From Sulfuracidifex tepidarius (GTDB lineage: Archaea; Thermoproteota; Thermoprotei_A; Sulfolobales; Sulfolobaceae), in the NCBI RefSeq assembly GCF_008326425.1, contig NZ_AP018929.1, forward strand, positions 386,875-450,874: DNA of 64,000 bases. Reading direction: 5' to 3'. Positions 27,550 through 35,476 of the stretch are shown in pieces. The first letter of the stretch is position 1, and every line of letters starts with the position of its first letter. The notes beneath the pieces were generated by a model that searched no databases, was not told the origin of the DNA, and worked only from the letters and a program-made list of their open reading frames with translations. Made by a program: the position numbers and the translations under genes.

Positions 27550-27953
27550 GGATGTCCCCTACCGTAATTGGTGTGGTGTTCGTAAGCCCCTCTTCCCTGT
27601 CCCTTACCTGACTCGGTGTTGGTGGAAGTCACGAACGAGTTCACCATGGAGCTGAAGTTGTCGAAATTGGACTGTGTTTCGTTGAGGGCCTCGAAAGACC
27701 ACTTGAACAAGCCGAGGAATTCCCTAGCCTTCATTATGTCCTTGTCTTTCAAGTACTTGACTAAGATCTTCGCGGTCTCGACGAAGTGGTTCCTGGAAGC
27801 CTGCCTCATTATGAAGATGAGGAGATCGTTTACGTTATCGGTAGATTGAGAGAACTCGAGCATGTTGTTGACCTGCGTGGGGTTCAATCTCTCCCTTTTA
27901 GCTTGCGAAACAGCTTTAGCTATAATATCGTATAAAGATACGGACTGAGACAT
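27546..27953 (-). CDS. Type III small subunit (Cas11/Csm2-like)
   Basis: This 135-residue mainly helical protein starts MSQSVSLYDIIAKAVSQAKR. Residues 40-70 (NVNDLLIFIMRQASRNH, ETAKILVKYLKD) match the C-terminal helical domain of Cas10, as expected for Cas11 proteins, which stack along the minor filament and contact the crRNA-target duplex. The last 25 residues are Gly-, Asn- and His-rich and probably disordered. It is the first gene of the operon and lies just after a clear TATA promoter. The position equals that of the 17-kDa first subunit in S. solfataricus. Confidence 0.78.
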   Translation of the reverse strand: MSQSVSLYDIIAKAVSQAKRERLNPTQVNNMLEFSQSTDNVNDLLIFIMRQASRNHFVETAKILVKYLKDKDIMKAREFLGLFKWSFEALNETQSNFDNFSSMVNSFVTSTNTESGKGQGRGAYEHHTNYGRGHP

Positions 27954-27996
27954 TTCGATCTGCCCATTTGGACAATTAATATAGAGCTAGAGCACA

Positions 27997-28019
27997 TTTA
28001 AATATATTACGTAACGTAA
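27997..28019 (-). promoter_or_regulatory. Promoter of the type III operon with palindromic operator
   Basis: On the minus strand a 13-bp palindrome TTACGTTACGTAA (28007-28019) runs directly into a TATA box TATATTTAAAT, and the cas11 start lies about 45 bp downstream. The palindrome occupies the BRE position, so a bound regulator would compete with TFB. A Csa3-like or similar cas regulator is possible; none is encoded in the window. Confidence 0.6.
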
Positions 28020-28262
28020 AAATTAGGCTAAACATTAGGTTTTTTGGTCTGTTCTTCACAACTGAAGAAAGCCGATTGGCTAATGTCCTGATATGGATGA
28101 AAGCCCCTCATTTTACTTGAAGAGATCTGGGAAAGTTGGAGAGGGATGGATATACGCTATGTGTATGTGTATACATTCACGTATACATATATCCTCTCAT
28201 GTACCGCGTTTATAAAGGAATAAATACCACTTTGTGACTTATAAAAGCCGGTAAGTCTTTCC

Positions 28263-28394
28263 CTTTAGTTTTCTACAAAGAGAAGGTTCATGATAAGTTG
28301 ATCAACTGAACATTTAGCTTTAGTTTTCCGCGACGAGAAGGTGGTGATTACCCCCTCAGGTAGCCCCTCGTTTTAGTTCTCCACAATAGGGGAC
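28263..28394 (-). repeat. Three spaced imperfect repeats, possible relic CRISPR array
   Basis: Copies start at 28263, 28318 and 28371 (periods 55 and 53). The first two, 25 bp each, match at 21 positions: both begin CTTTAGTTTTC and end GAGAAGGT. The third keeps TTTAGTT and CACAA and matches at about 15 of 24. Read on the minus strand the copies end in GAAAACTAAAG, like the 3' end (crRNA tag) of some Sulfolobales repeats. Length and period fit an old array with roughly 29-30 nt spacers; operator repeats are the alternative. Confidence 0.4.
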
Positions 28395-28780
28395 ATATCC
28401 ACATTTCAAAGCGTGAAGATATCCTTGTGACCGTTTTACGAGTTCATATTGAGTTTCCGTATCCCTCTTTTCTTGAGGAAGGAAGGACATTCCCGTTCAG
28501 ACTATATCTTGATTAAGTTCCCATTAAGGGATTTATAATATATTTCAGTTATAACTATTAAATATTTATTTTTTAAAAAAACTCTCATACAGGGAACATG
28601 TCTAGAAATAAAACCGAACAGACTAAATGTTGTCTATCAGTTCATAGACGACGGATCACACTACAATACAACTATGCAAGTACAAAAATCTTTTGTGATT
28701 AAAATCTTTTATGTCGGGCGAAACTCAGTGTACAGAGTTTAACTTTGCATCACCTGAAAGTATAAGGAAAAGCTTTTAAA

Positions 28781-28803
28781 CTATAAAGAGAAGCTCTTTA
28801 TAG
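28781..28803. promoter_or_regulatory. Perfect 10-bp hairpin with 3-nt loop
   Basis: CTATAAAGAG (28781-28790), loop AAG, CTCTTTATAG (28794-28803). It contains a TATA-like core on both strands and lies about 150 bp upstream of the nuclease-cas6 unit. It could be an operator-promoter or a terminator-like structure. Confidence 0.5.
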
Positions 28804-28949
28804 TCTTGAAATGAAATCGAACAGCCTAAGGTTAAAATACTTCATTCTATCCAAGATTTTTTTAAAAGTGAGTGTAAGTAGCGTGTCAGTGGAGACTCCA
28901 AGGGGCTGGAGGAGACAAGTGATTATCTCCGTTTCTAAGGGGTGTCCCG

Positions 28950-29678
28950 ATGAAGATCAGTAACCTTCTTGAGGTTTACGAAGTGGACTTCATCACCAAC
29001 CTTAAGCTTGAGATACCGTGGCGCAATTCCTCGCTGACCTCTTGCAGCACGGGCAACCTCACTTTCGTGAATAGGACTTACACGGTTAAAGAGCTCGTGA
29101 ACTTGATTTTAAACGTCCACGAGACCCCTCACGAAACTTACTCGGTGGAACACGCGGCTATCCCGCTGATAGAAGAGATCTTAGGTAGAGGTAGAAGGCA
29201 CGAGAGACTTCAAGTCACCCTTCCCTTACACGGGCAGGAAACGACGGTGGCGGGTAAACCAGACCTCATAATTGAAAAGGGTGACTTCAATGTAGTGGTT
29301 GAACACAAGGGAATTCATCTCGAGATGAGCGAGAGAGAGTTTCAGACGAAATCTCGGTACAGGTGGTGGTGGGAGAGCGTAATCCCCTCAAGGAGTTTTG
29401 AGCGTCATGCACTTCAGTCCCTGATATATGGGTCCATGGAGTCCTGCTTAAGGAAAGTCCCCACAGTCCCCGTCATAGCTTACACCCCCTACAAGATGGT
29501 CGACTCTAAGGCGGAAATCTACGCCGTGGTCGTTGTGTACCCTAGCACGTCATTTTCTCCTAGCTCTTACCTGCTCTATAGTATGCCGAGCCCATTCGGG
29601 AACGTGAGGATGGAATGGCTTTCACCTGAAGGATACCTTGTGAGTATACTTGAGGAGGTAAGGGGAAGGGCAGGATGA
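28950..29678 (+). CDS. PD-(D/E)XK nuclease coupled to cas6
   Basis: 242 residues. The nuclease core is GKPDLIIEKGDFNVVVEHKG: Asp105, Glu118 and Lys120, with Glu67 in YSVEHAA as a likely first acidic residue. A later helix FERHALQSLIYGS fits the Cas4/RecB-like fold. The four iron-sulfur Cys of Cas4 are absent (only two Cys in total), and no CARF or other sensor domain is seen. It overlaps cas6 by ATGA and shares the divergent control region with the type III operon, so it probably works with that system, perhaps in DNA degradation or crRNA/array processing. The role is unknown. GGGGTG precedes the ATG. Confidence 0.75.
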   Translation: MKISNLLEVYEVDFITNLKLEIPWRNSSLTSCSTGNLTFVNRTYTVKELVNLILNVHETPHETYSVEHAAIPLIEEILGRGRRHERLQVTLPLHGQETTVAGKPDLIIEKGDFNVVVEHKGIHLEMSEREFQTKSRYRWWWESVIPSRSFERHALQSLIYGSMESCLRKVPTVPVIAYTPYKMVDSKAEIYAVVVVYPSTSFSPSSYLLYSMPSPFGNVRMEWLSPEGYLVSILEEVRGRAG

Positions 29679-30406
29679 AGGTAATCTGTAGGGTCAAGGT
29701 AGTCCCATCTACGGACGCCGTCATTCCTCCCTTCTCCGCAAAGGTTGGAAAGACGTTGTTGGGAGGGACTAAATCCAACGTGTCGATATCTCCGTTGTGG
29801 GACGGGAAGAGGTACCTATTCAAGTCTGGCGATGCCCCTATCCCTATGACAGTTTACGCTGGAGACGAGTACTGGTTCAGGATCGGAGGGGACGAGAGGG
29901 AAGTAGCTACGGCGATTGCGGGGCTGAGAGACACTAAGGCGTTCAACACCTTGTGGCACGTTGAGGACGTGGAGGTGAAAAGGGTGGGCGACCTTCCTTC
30001 AGACACCAGGAGGATAACCGTGGAGACATTGACCCCAGCCATACTTCCCGACCCTTTCAGCCCGAAGAAGAGGAAGAGGTTCTCCAATGAGTTCGTAACG
30101 GTTTTTGCCGTTAACTTCATGGACGAGTTGAGGTTCACAAGGGAGGACGTAAAAGAGAAGTTGGCCACCATAGAGGAAGTGGTGACGGAAGAGCCTTCGT
30201 GGATGAAGTGGGTCACCGTGATCTACGCCGGAAAGAGGGTGGTTGGTGTCGTGGGGAAGTTCACCTACTCCTCTGAGAGGTTCGGCGAGATGATGCCAGT
30301 AATAGGGAATGCCGTAGTTAAAGGGATAGGGAGTTCAAGGAGAAACGGATTCGGGATAGTGAAAGTTACTTTAGATAACGGAAACCAGAGGATACCGTAT
30401 TTTTAG
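29675..30406 (+). CDS. cas6: Cas6 crRNA-processing endoribonuclease
   Basis: 243 residues. It has a RAMP-type first strand (MKVICRVKVVPSTDAVIPPF), a central RITVETLTPAILPDPF strand-turn, and the C-terminal glycine-rich loop VVKGIGSSRRNGFGIVKV that marks Cas6. Cas6 cuts pre-crRNA inside repeats and leaves an 8-nt 5' tag. The usual general-base His is not obvious, which is also true of several Sulfolobales Cas6 proteins. It overlaps the nuclease gene by 4 bp, and the mini-array candidate lies 160 bp downstream. Confidence 0.82.
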   Translation: MKVICRVKVVPSTDAVIPPFSAKVGKTLLGGTKSNVSISPLWDGKRYLFKSGDAPIPMTVYAGDEYWFRIGGDEREVATAIAGLRDTKAFNTLWHVEDVEVKRVGDLPSDTRRITVETLTPAILPDPFSPKKRKRFSNEFVTVFAVNFMDELRFTREDVKEKLATIEEVVTEEPSWMKWVTVIYAGKRVVGVVGKFTYSSERFGEMMPVIGNAVVKGIGSSRRNGFGIVKVTLDNGNQRIPYF

Positions 30407-30567
30407 GAAGAGCTTAATTTTTAAAAGCGAAGAATACAGTTAGAGGTAAGAAGGTAAATACGGTGAGACAAATCGGAAACTTACTTATTCGCACGAAGGA
30501 TAGAAGAGAGAAGCTTCGCCGTGTATAACGACATGCGGACACAAACTCCAAATGCGGTACGATGTTT

Positions 30568-30650
30568 CACAATGTCTTCTCAAACTAACACGCCCTGCGT
30601 TTTACAGCCTTTTCTATGCCTCCTCACACAATGTCTTCTCAAACTAACAC
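30568..30650 (+). CRISPR. Candidate mini CRISPR array: two 24-bp repeats, one 35-bp spacer
   Basis: Repeats at 30568-30591 and 30627-30650 are identical over 24 bp (begin CACAATGTCTTC, end CAAACTAACAC) and differ immediately outside. The spacer, 30592-30626, is 35 bp. These lengths are those of Sulfolobales arrays. The 3' end AAACTAACAC resembles known Sulfolobales repeats ending AAACTAAAAC. It lies just downstream of cas6. With only two copies, a chance duplication cannot be excluded. Confidence 0.55.
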
Positions 30651-31088
30651 CGATGTATGAGAGAGTTATCCATCATGTCCCAAGCTTCCCTATGGCCCTC
30701 TCTCCTCGAGCCTCTGATCAACTTTCTCACAACAGGACGTGAAGGCATTCTAGTAGATGTGAGAAGAGTCCAGACTCGTGTTTACTACGTGAATCAAGAA
30801 CGTTCATGTGATACCTATCTCTTCATGATCATGGAACGTATAGCAACAATAGTAGGAAATAAAAGTAAAAGTAAAATATCAACGAGAATATGTTCTTCAG
30901 CGACTCTTTGCATTCAGTTTTTAACAAATAAGGAAAAAAAAGAAAAAAGAAGAGACGAAAATTCCTCATGAAGGTTTCAGAGACTAGGTCGTGATAGCAG
31001 ACGTGGAGTTCAATGTTATGGAGAAGAAGATCCTTCCCTTTCACCTATAAAAAGGGCGCTACCTAAGATACCTGAGCGGGGTTTCTCT

Positions 31089-31128
31089 ATCCTTTATCCA
31101 AGAGAAAAGGATTTGTGTGTTTTTTTTT
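31089..31128 (+). terminator. Hairpin followed by T tract
   Basis: ATCCTTT (31089-31095) pairs with AAAGGAT (31106-31112), followed by a nine-T run (31120-31128). It lies past the cas6 unit, 10 bp from the end of the convergent protease gene. Archaeal termination mainly needs the T run; the hairpin is seen directly. Confidence 0.4.
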
Positions 31129-31137
31129 CTCCCGCTT

Positions 31138-33477
31138 TCATCTCCTTCTCAACACCGCTATCACAATTATCATCACCACCATGCCCACTATCAAGAGGGG
31201 AACGTAATCAAGCGATGAGTAGATCGTAAATTCAGCCGCTGATCTAGCCCCTAGTGAGTCCTTTGCAATCACGGTGATGTTGTTATCACCCTGTGTTAGA
31301 GTTAAAGTATAAGGTGGAGAAGACCCGTGATAGACCTCCTCACCGTTGAGGTAAACGCAGTAGGTCACGTTACCCACCCCTCCTGTCGTGGAGTATTGCA
31401 AGGACACGCGGTGGTTAGTGAAGAGGAAGTTGTTTGTCTCCTGATGTGTGACTGAGAGTTCAAGGTGAGGCTTGACGTTCACCGTGAAGTTGTAAATCCC
31501 AGTGAACCCCGCTGAGTCCGTCAGCTTCACAGTGATTTCAATGGTTCCCACCCTAGTTCCATTGACGACGACCGCGTCCCCACTGGAGGCGGACCCTTGC
31601 AAGGACCAGGAAACTTCAAATGGTGGAGTCCCCCCGCTCACGTTAACTCTCTCCGTAACGGGTATCCCAACCTCGTCCTCCTGATATATCAAGTTCAGGG
31701 TCGGGTCCGGGTTCACAGTCACCGTCTTGGAGAAGGACGTGGTGAAGCCCAATGAGTCCTGCACCAACACAGTAACGTTGTAATTACCCTCGGAGTAGTT
31801 CAGCGTTATTGACTTTCCGTGTCCCACGACCTCTCCGTTCACGAGCCAAGTGTAATTGTAAGGCGGAGTCCCTAAGGTAGCGCAGGCTTCCTCTGAGATG
31901 GTCAAGTGTGCGTCTGTCACGTTCTCTCCTCTCACATCCACCTCGGGGTCAGGGTTTACTGTGAGGTGACCATTGAATGAGGAGGACTGTCCCAATCCGT
32001 CGGTCACAGTCAAGGTGTAGGAGTAATTCCCCGAGTTCAGGTTAACCTGTTCTACCCCGCTGTAGTTCCCCGGGAAAGGTTCCAGGAAGAGGTAGGACTG
32101 CGTACCTTCACTAGAGGTCAGCGTCAGGTTAGCCACGTAGGGTCCCTCTCCTCCGCTCTCCTCCCAGTTGACAGGGATGCCGAAGTCCGCGTCAGCTACA
32201 CCCGCGGAGAAGCGGGATTCCAGACTTGAAGTCTGCGATAGGAGGGATTGGGTCATCTCACCCGTTGTCACTTCCCAAGCACCGTTCAAAGGAATTGTGT
32301 TCAAGTCGTCCGCAGACTCTTCCGTGTCAAGCCCGAAAGGCGTCACGTAACGCGGTGAGAAGAAGTGGTTCCCGTCAAGGAAGAACATGTCTAACGTAGC
32401 ATTCAAGGAAAGGTACTGCGTGAACTCCCCGTTGTCCTCACCGCCGAAGACCAGCTCGGCGTCGTAAGCTTGTCCACCGCCGGTGGAGTTGTAACCTGAA
32501 ACCAACATGTACGCCCCTTCGTTGGGTATCAGGAGAGTCACGTTGTCGTACCAGAAAGTGCCTGAGGAGTTAATGAAGCCGAAGTGAATGGTGAAGGAAG
32601 TGAGGTTATACGTCACGTAATCCGTCAAACCAAGAGAGAAAGGTAACGAGTAGTTATGTGAAGGCGTGCCGAAGGCGTAGTTTTCCTGCAACCCGTACGG
32701 GTACACGGATCCTTCACCCCGGACGAGGTACCCGTTCAGCTCGCTCTGTGTTGAGGTGAAGTTCCACACGTTATCGTACACACAGTAGCTCTGTCCCTTC
32801 GTGTTGAATTCTATCACGTCCTGAGCCCAGTATTGTTGGCTTCCTGAGGGAGTGTTTACCTGAACCACTGTGTTGAGCTGTAACGAGGCGCCGTACTGGG
32901 AGGTCCCGTTCGGTGGAGTCGTATTGAAAGCTGAAATGGAGTACACTTTCACGTAACCGAAGGCCTCGGTGAAGTTCTGAACGAAAGGCACGAGGCCGTT
33001 GCCCTGAGGTTGTACCCCCACCTCAGCTATCCCCGTGGGAGCCTTCTGTCCCACCAGGTGGACGTTGCTTATTAGTGCTGTGCCTGAGGACACGTTGTTG
33101 TAAACCACGAGGTAGAGTTCCCCTGCCACGTTCACCCTTTCCAGGAAGAACTTCCCTTCTTGATGGAGAATCACACCTCCAAAGTTTCCGTATGAAGGAG
33201 GCTGTGACAACACCATCAGGTAAACAGTTGTGTTTGAACTCAACATGACGGTGACTCCTATCACGCTGTTGAATTGAATGCAATCATAGTAACCTTGAGG
33301 TAGTGTATCACTGCTGTAATAAGCTTCCGTGGGGTTATCCTTGTACACATAGCTCGCGTGTAAGCGATCAACACCGTGGAACGTCCATGAGAAAGACAGA
33401 AGATTGAGAGGAGGTGCGAAAAATAGAAGCAGAAAAATGATCATGAAGATTCTTTTCATCAGAGGAGGAAATATCAC
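31138..33477 (-). CDS. Thermopsin-family acid protease with Ig-like repeats and C-terminal anchor
   Basis: 779 residues. A signal peptide follows MKRIFMIIFLLLFFAPP (the Met at residue 7, base 33459, is the likely start). Residues about 150-400 match thermopsin (peptidase family A5): PTGIAEVGVQPQGNG, QYGASLQLNTVVQVNTPSGS and YWAQDVIEF. Thermopsins are secreted proteases acting at pH near 2. After that come about three PKD/Ig-like repeats (each ending in TVTVNPDP- or TVNVKP-like strands), a C-terminal membrane helix (VPLLIVGMVVMIIVIAVL) and RRR. There are many N-glycosylation sequons. It is therefore a cell-surface-tethered protease. The gene stands alone and is convergent with cas6. Confidence 0.85.
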   Translation of the reverse strand: MIFPPLMKRIFMIIFLLLFFAPPLNLLSFSWTFHGVDRLHASYVYKDNPTEAYYSSDTLPQGYYDCIQFNSVIGVTVMLSSNTTVYLMVLSQPPSYGNFGGVILHQEGKFFLERVNVAGELYLVVYNNVSSGTALISNVHLVGQKAPTGIAEVGVQPQGNGLVPFVQNFTEAFGYVKVYSISAFNTTPPNGTSQYGASLQLNTVVQVNTPSGSQQYWAQDVIEFNTKGQSYCVYDNVWNFTSTQSELNGYLVRGEGSVYPYGLQENYAFGTPSHNYSLPFSLGLTDYVTYNLTSFTIHFGFINSSGTFWYDNVTLLIPNEGAYMLVSGYNSTGGGQAYDAELVFGGEDNGEFTQYLSLNATLDMFFLDGNHFFSPRYVTPFGLDTEESADDLNTIPLNGAWEVTTGEMTQSLLSQTSSLESRFSAGVADADFGIPVNWEESGGEGPYVANLTLTSSEGTQSYLFLEPFPGNYSGVEQVNLNSGNYSYTLTVTDGLGQSSSFNGHLTVNPDPEVDVRGENVTDAHLTISEEACATLGTPPYNYTWLVNGEVVGHGKSITLNYSEGNYNVTVLVQDSLGFTTSFSKTVTVNPDPTLNLIYQEDEVGIPVTERVNVSGGTPPFEVSWSLQGSASSGDAVVVNGTRVGTIEITVKLTDSAGFTGIYNFTVNVKPHLELSVTHQETNNFLFTNHRVSLQYSTTGGVGNVTYCVYLNGEEVYHGSSPPYTLTLTQGDNNITVIAKDSLGARSAAEFTIYSSLDYVPLLIVGMVVMIIVIAVLRRR

Positions 33478-33869
33478 GACATTTAAAAGATTTCCTTGGT
33501 TTCTTGTTCTCTATGTTGGAATCATGTAGGTCCGAGGGCGTGTGAAGTCCTTTTCGGATTCACGTTAGTTACCACAGACAGTCCGACCACTTGGTGAGAC
33601 CGCTGGCGGAGACAGGCGAGGACGATTCGGTGACGAAGTGAGTAGACCCGCTATTGGGGTATCAGAGCGGAGTTCCTTCTAGATCCTTTCATTAAATACG
33701 ACGTGAGCGTGGTGAAACTTCGTCGATTCCTTTCACGAAAGGCTTACGTGAAATTACGTGATTCTTCAAGCAAAGTCCGACAAAACGTGCTGACGGTTTC
33801 GCCTTTTCAGGAAACGCGTGATATACAAGTTCGGGAATCTCTTACAATGTTTAAACGATTATAGTCCAT
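33478..33869. other. Non-coding stretch with structured-looking sequence
   Basis: More G+C-rich than most spacers here. It contains GTGAA-G-TCC-TTTTC-GGATTCAC (33550-33572), a short stem with a bulge, CCTTTCACGAAAGG (a hairpin near 33737) and a close repeat TTACGTGAAATTACGTGA. No ORF or known RNA family is recognised. It may be IS debris or a small structured RNA. Confidence 0.35.
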
Positions 33870-34604
33870 CTAGAGAGAGGAAGCTCTCCTCAATATCTCT
33901 TCGATTGAAGGTCTCTTCCTTTTCTCGCAGTTCACCATCATCAGGATCAACTCATCGAGTTTGCTCCCGTCCATAGTTACTTCTCTGTGCTCACATAATT
34001 CCATGGCCTCACTCATGACGTCATTGTAAACGTTGAGGAAGTTACTCGAATTCACGCTCTTGAAAAGGTCATAATTTTTAGCGACCCACTTGTCTATATC
34101 GATGCTAATCCCGTTTAAGTTTACACTGTTTAACGCTTTTTGGTTCACCAGGAAGTAGAGCGTTGATCCGAACGCGTAAATATCGTCCTCTGGGAACACC
34201 CCTAACTTGCTCACGTTAGGAACTTTCACGGATGTCATAGACACTGACACCATTTGGTCGAAGGAGGAGTATAAGGAATACGTGAGAGCGCCCTCACCCT
34301 TCTTCACAACGCTACCTAGATCTCCAAGCTTAACCTTGATTTGACCGTCCATTATCTTCGTAACTAAGTTACCCGAACTTGGAGGAGAGCTCAGGAGAAT
34401 ATTTGATGGTTTCACGTCGCTGTGTACCAACCCCATGTTGTGGAGAGACTTCAACGCGTTTCCCAAGTATAGGATCAGTATCTTCGCTAATTCCTTCCTC
34501 TCCTCACGAGGCAATGAACGGGTGTAATTGTTCAGAGACCCTCCCCGCATCAGTTCCATCACGAGATAGGGAGGGCCGTTTATGAGTCTTGGAATATTCT
34601 TTTA
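33870..34604 (-). pseudogene. Ser/Thr protein kinase lacking its N-lobe
   Basis: The kinase C-lobe is well preserved: NGPPYLVMELMRGGSL (hinge), LVHSDVKPSNIL (catalytic loop, HSD in place of HRD), VKLGDLGSVV (DLG for DFG), then PEDDIYAFGSTLYFLVNQ and the final KRKRPSIEEILRR. The glycine loop and VAIK Lys of the N-lobe are missing: upstream of NIPRLINGPPYL the frame meets a TAA at about 34606, and no ATP-binding half follows. An ATG inside the hinge could start a 230-residue product, but it would not be an active kinase. The gene was probably cut by a rearrangement. Confidence 0.75.
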
Positions 34605-34755
34605 TAGCGGAAAGTCAAGAAAAATTGTTTTCCCTTATTTCTGTGGGATACACCGTGATATTGCGATAATATATAAGGTGCAGACTTGACGTGATGCCTA
34701 TATCATGTTTAACTATTGAAACAACTATAAAACTTGATAAAGATAATAAAATCAC

Positions 34756-35168
34756 GTGCATGAGCTTCATAAATCCCTTTGTAGAAGGGCTCTGGAATAC
34801 CTTAAAGCGTCTGAGAATGCGTTAGACGGTGGTCTCTACAACGCCTCAAGCCTAATGTCTCAAATAGCCGCTGAACTGGCAATAAAAGCTACCATCTCAT
34901 TCCTAGGCTATTCCTTTCCTGAGACCCACGAGATAAGGAAACTCCTGTCAGTTCTATCCACGCTCTCGTTGAAAGAGGAAATAACTAACTTCGCTAAAGA
35001 GAAGAGAGGAGAATTAATTCTTTTAGAAGATGCATGGCAAAGGGGACAATATTTCTCTTACGGGCTAAAAAAGAGGATGCTGAAATCTGTTTAAATGTGA
35101 CTAAGGAAATAATTAACTTGGTAAGGAAGATTTGGGGTGAGAAGTGGTGTTCGGAACAGAAAGAATGA
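34756..35168 (+). pseudogene. HEPN-domain toxin with frameshift at an A6 run
   Basis: The first 112 codons (SLCRRALEYLKASENALDGG, LMSQIAAELAIKATI, GYSFPETHEIRKLL) match the HEPN protein at 12271. At CTAAAAAAGAGG near 35070 the frame shifts; one more A would continue it as KEDAEICLNVTKEIINLVRK and IWGEKWCSEQKE, ending at 35168 and overlapping the MNT gene exactly as in the first pair. The product as read stops 25 residues early. It may be a loss, a sequencing indel, or slippage at the A run. Confidence 0.75.
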
Positions 35169-35476
35169 AATATTTGGAGGAAAATTGGAGTAAAATCGCC
35201 TCTTTAGTGCTGAATGAAGCTAGAAAGTTCGCAGATGTAAAAGAGGTAATAGTTTACGGTTCTGTGGTAAAGGGTGACACTATGGGTAGTAGCGACTTAG
35301 ACATAGCTCTGATAGTCAGAAATCTTGACTTGACACACCTTAGAGATCTTTTATTGAAAGTCTATTTCTCTCTGCCCGATGAAGTATCCCAGATCTTGGA
35401 TTTAAACATCATTGAAGAGAGAGATGAGAATGAGCTATTGAGATTTGCTGGTAAATACGTAATAGTTAAGAGTTAG
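35144..35476 (+). CDS. MNT-type nucleotidyltransferase, third pair
   Basis: This 110-residue protein has the signature VIVYGSVVKGDTMGSSDLDIAL with GS and DxD motifs. It is the partner of the frameshifted HEPN gene (25-bp overlap with its restored end). It begins MVFGTERMKYLEENWSKIA, parallel to the MNT gene at 12669, so the two pairs are paralogous. The antitoxin is intact while the toxin gene carries the frameshift. Confidence 0.86.
   Translation: MVFGTERMKYLEENWSKIASLVLNEARKFADVKEVIVYGSVVKGDTMGSSDLDIALIVRNLDLTHLRDLLLKVYFSLPDEVSQILDLNIIEERDENELLRFAGKYVIVKS

Larger units (their letters stand above)
28020..28949. other. Divergent regulatory region between cas11 and the nuclease-cas6 unit
   Basis: This is a 0.93 kb non-coding stretch. 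It holds a repeated GTATACAT motif near 28168-28192, three spaced repeat-like segments (28263-28394), a direct pair of AAAATCTTTT near 28690-28720, a perfect hairpin (28781-28803) and a T/A-rich TATA-like TTTTTTTAAAAG at about 28858 for the plus-strand unit. No ORF of note is seen. Confidence 0.5.
30407..31137. other. Region downstream of cas6 holding the mini-array and a terminator-like hairpin
   Basis: Apart from the two repeats at 30568-30650 there is no supported ORF. A TATA-like CCTATAAAAAGG occurs near 31045, followed within 45 bp by a hairpin and a T tract, so a short plus-strand transcript is possible. Confidence 0.45.

Noticed and set aside
28950-29678. Calling the nuclease next to cas6 Cas4
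   Set aside because: The four Cys that bind the Cas4 iron-sulfur cluster are absent; only the general PD-(D/E)XK core is supported.
33550-33840. RNase P RNA, SRP RNA or tRNA in the 33.5-33.9 kb spacer
   Set aside because: No conserved core (for example no T-loop GGTTCGA-type box or P4 core) could be found by eye.
34756-35094. Annotating the short 112-codon HEPN frame as a complete gene
   Set aside because: The paralogue at 12.3 kb and the second frame show that 25 more residues and the MNT overlap belong to it.
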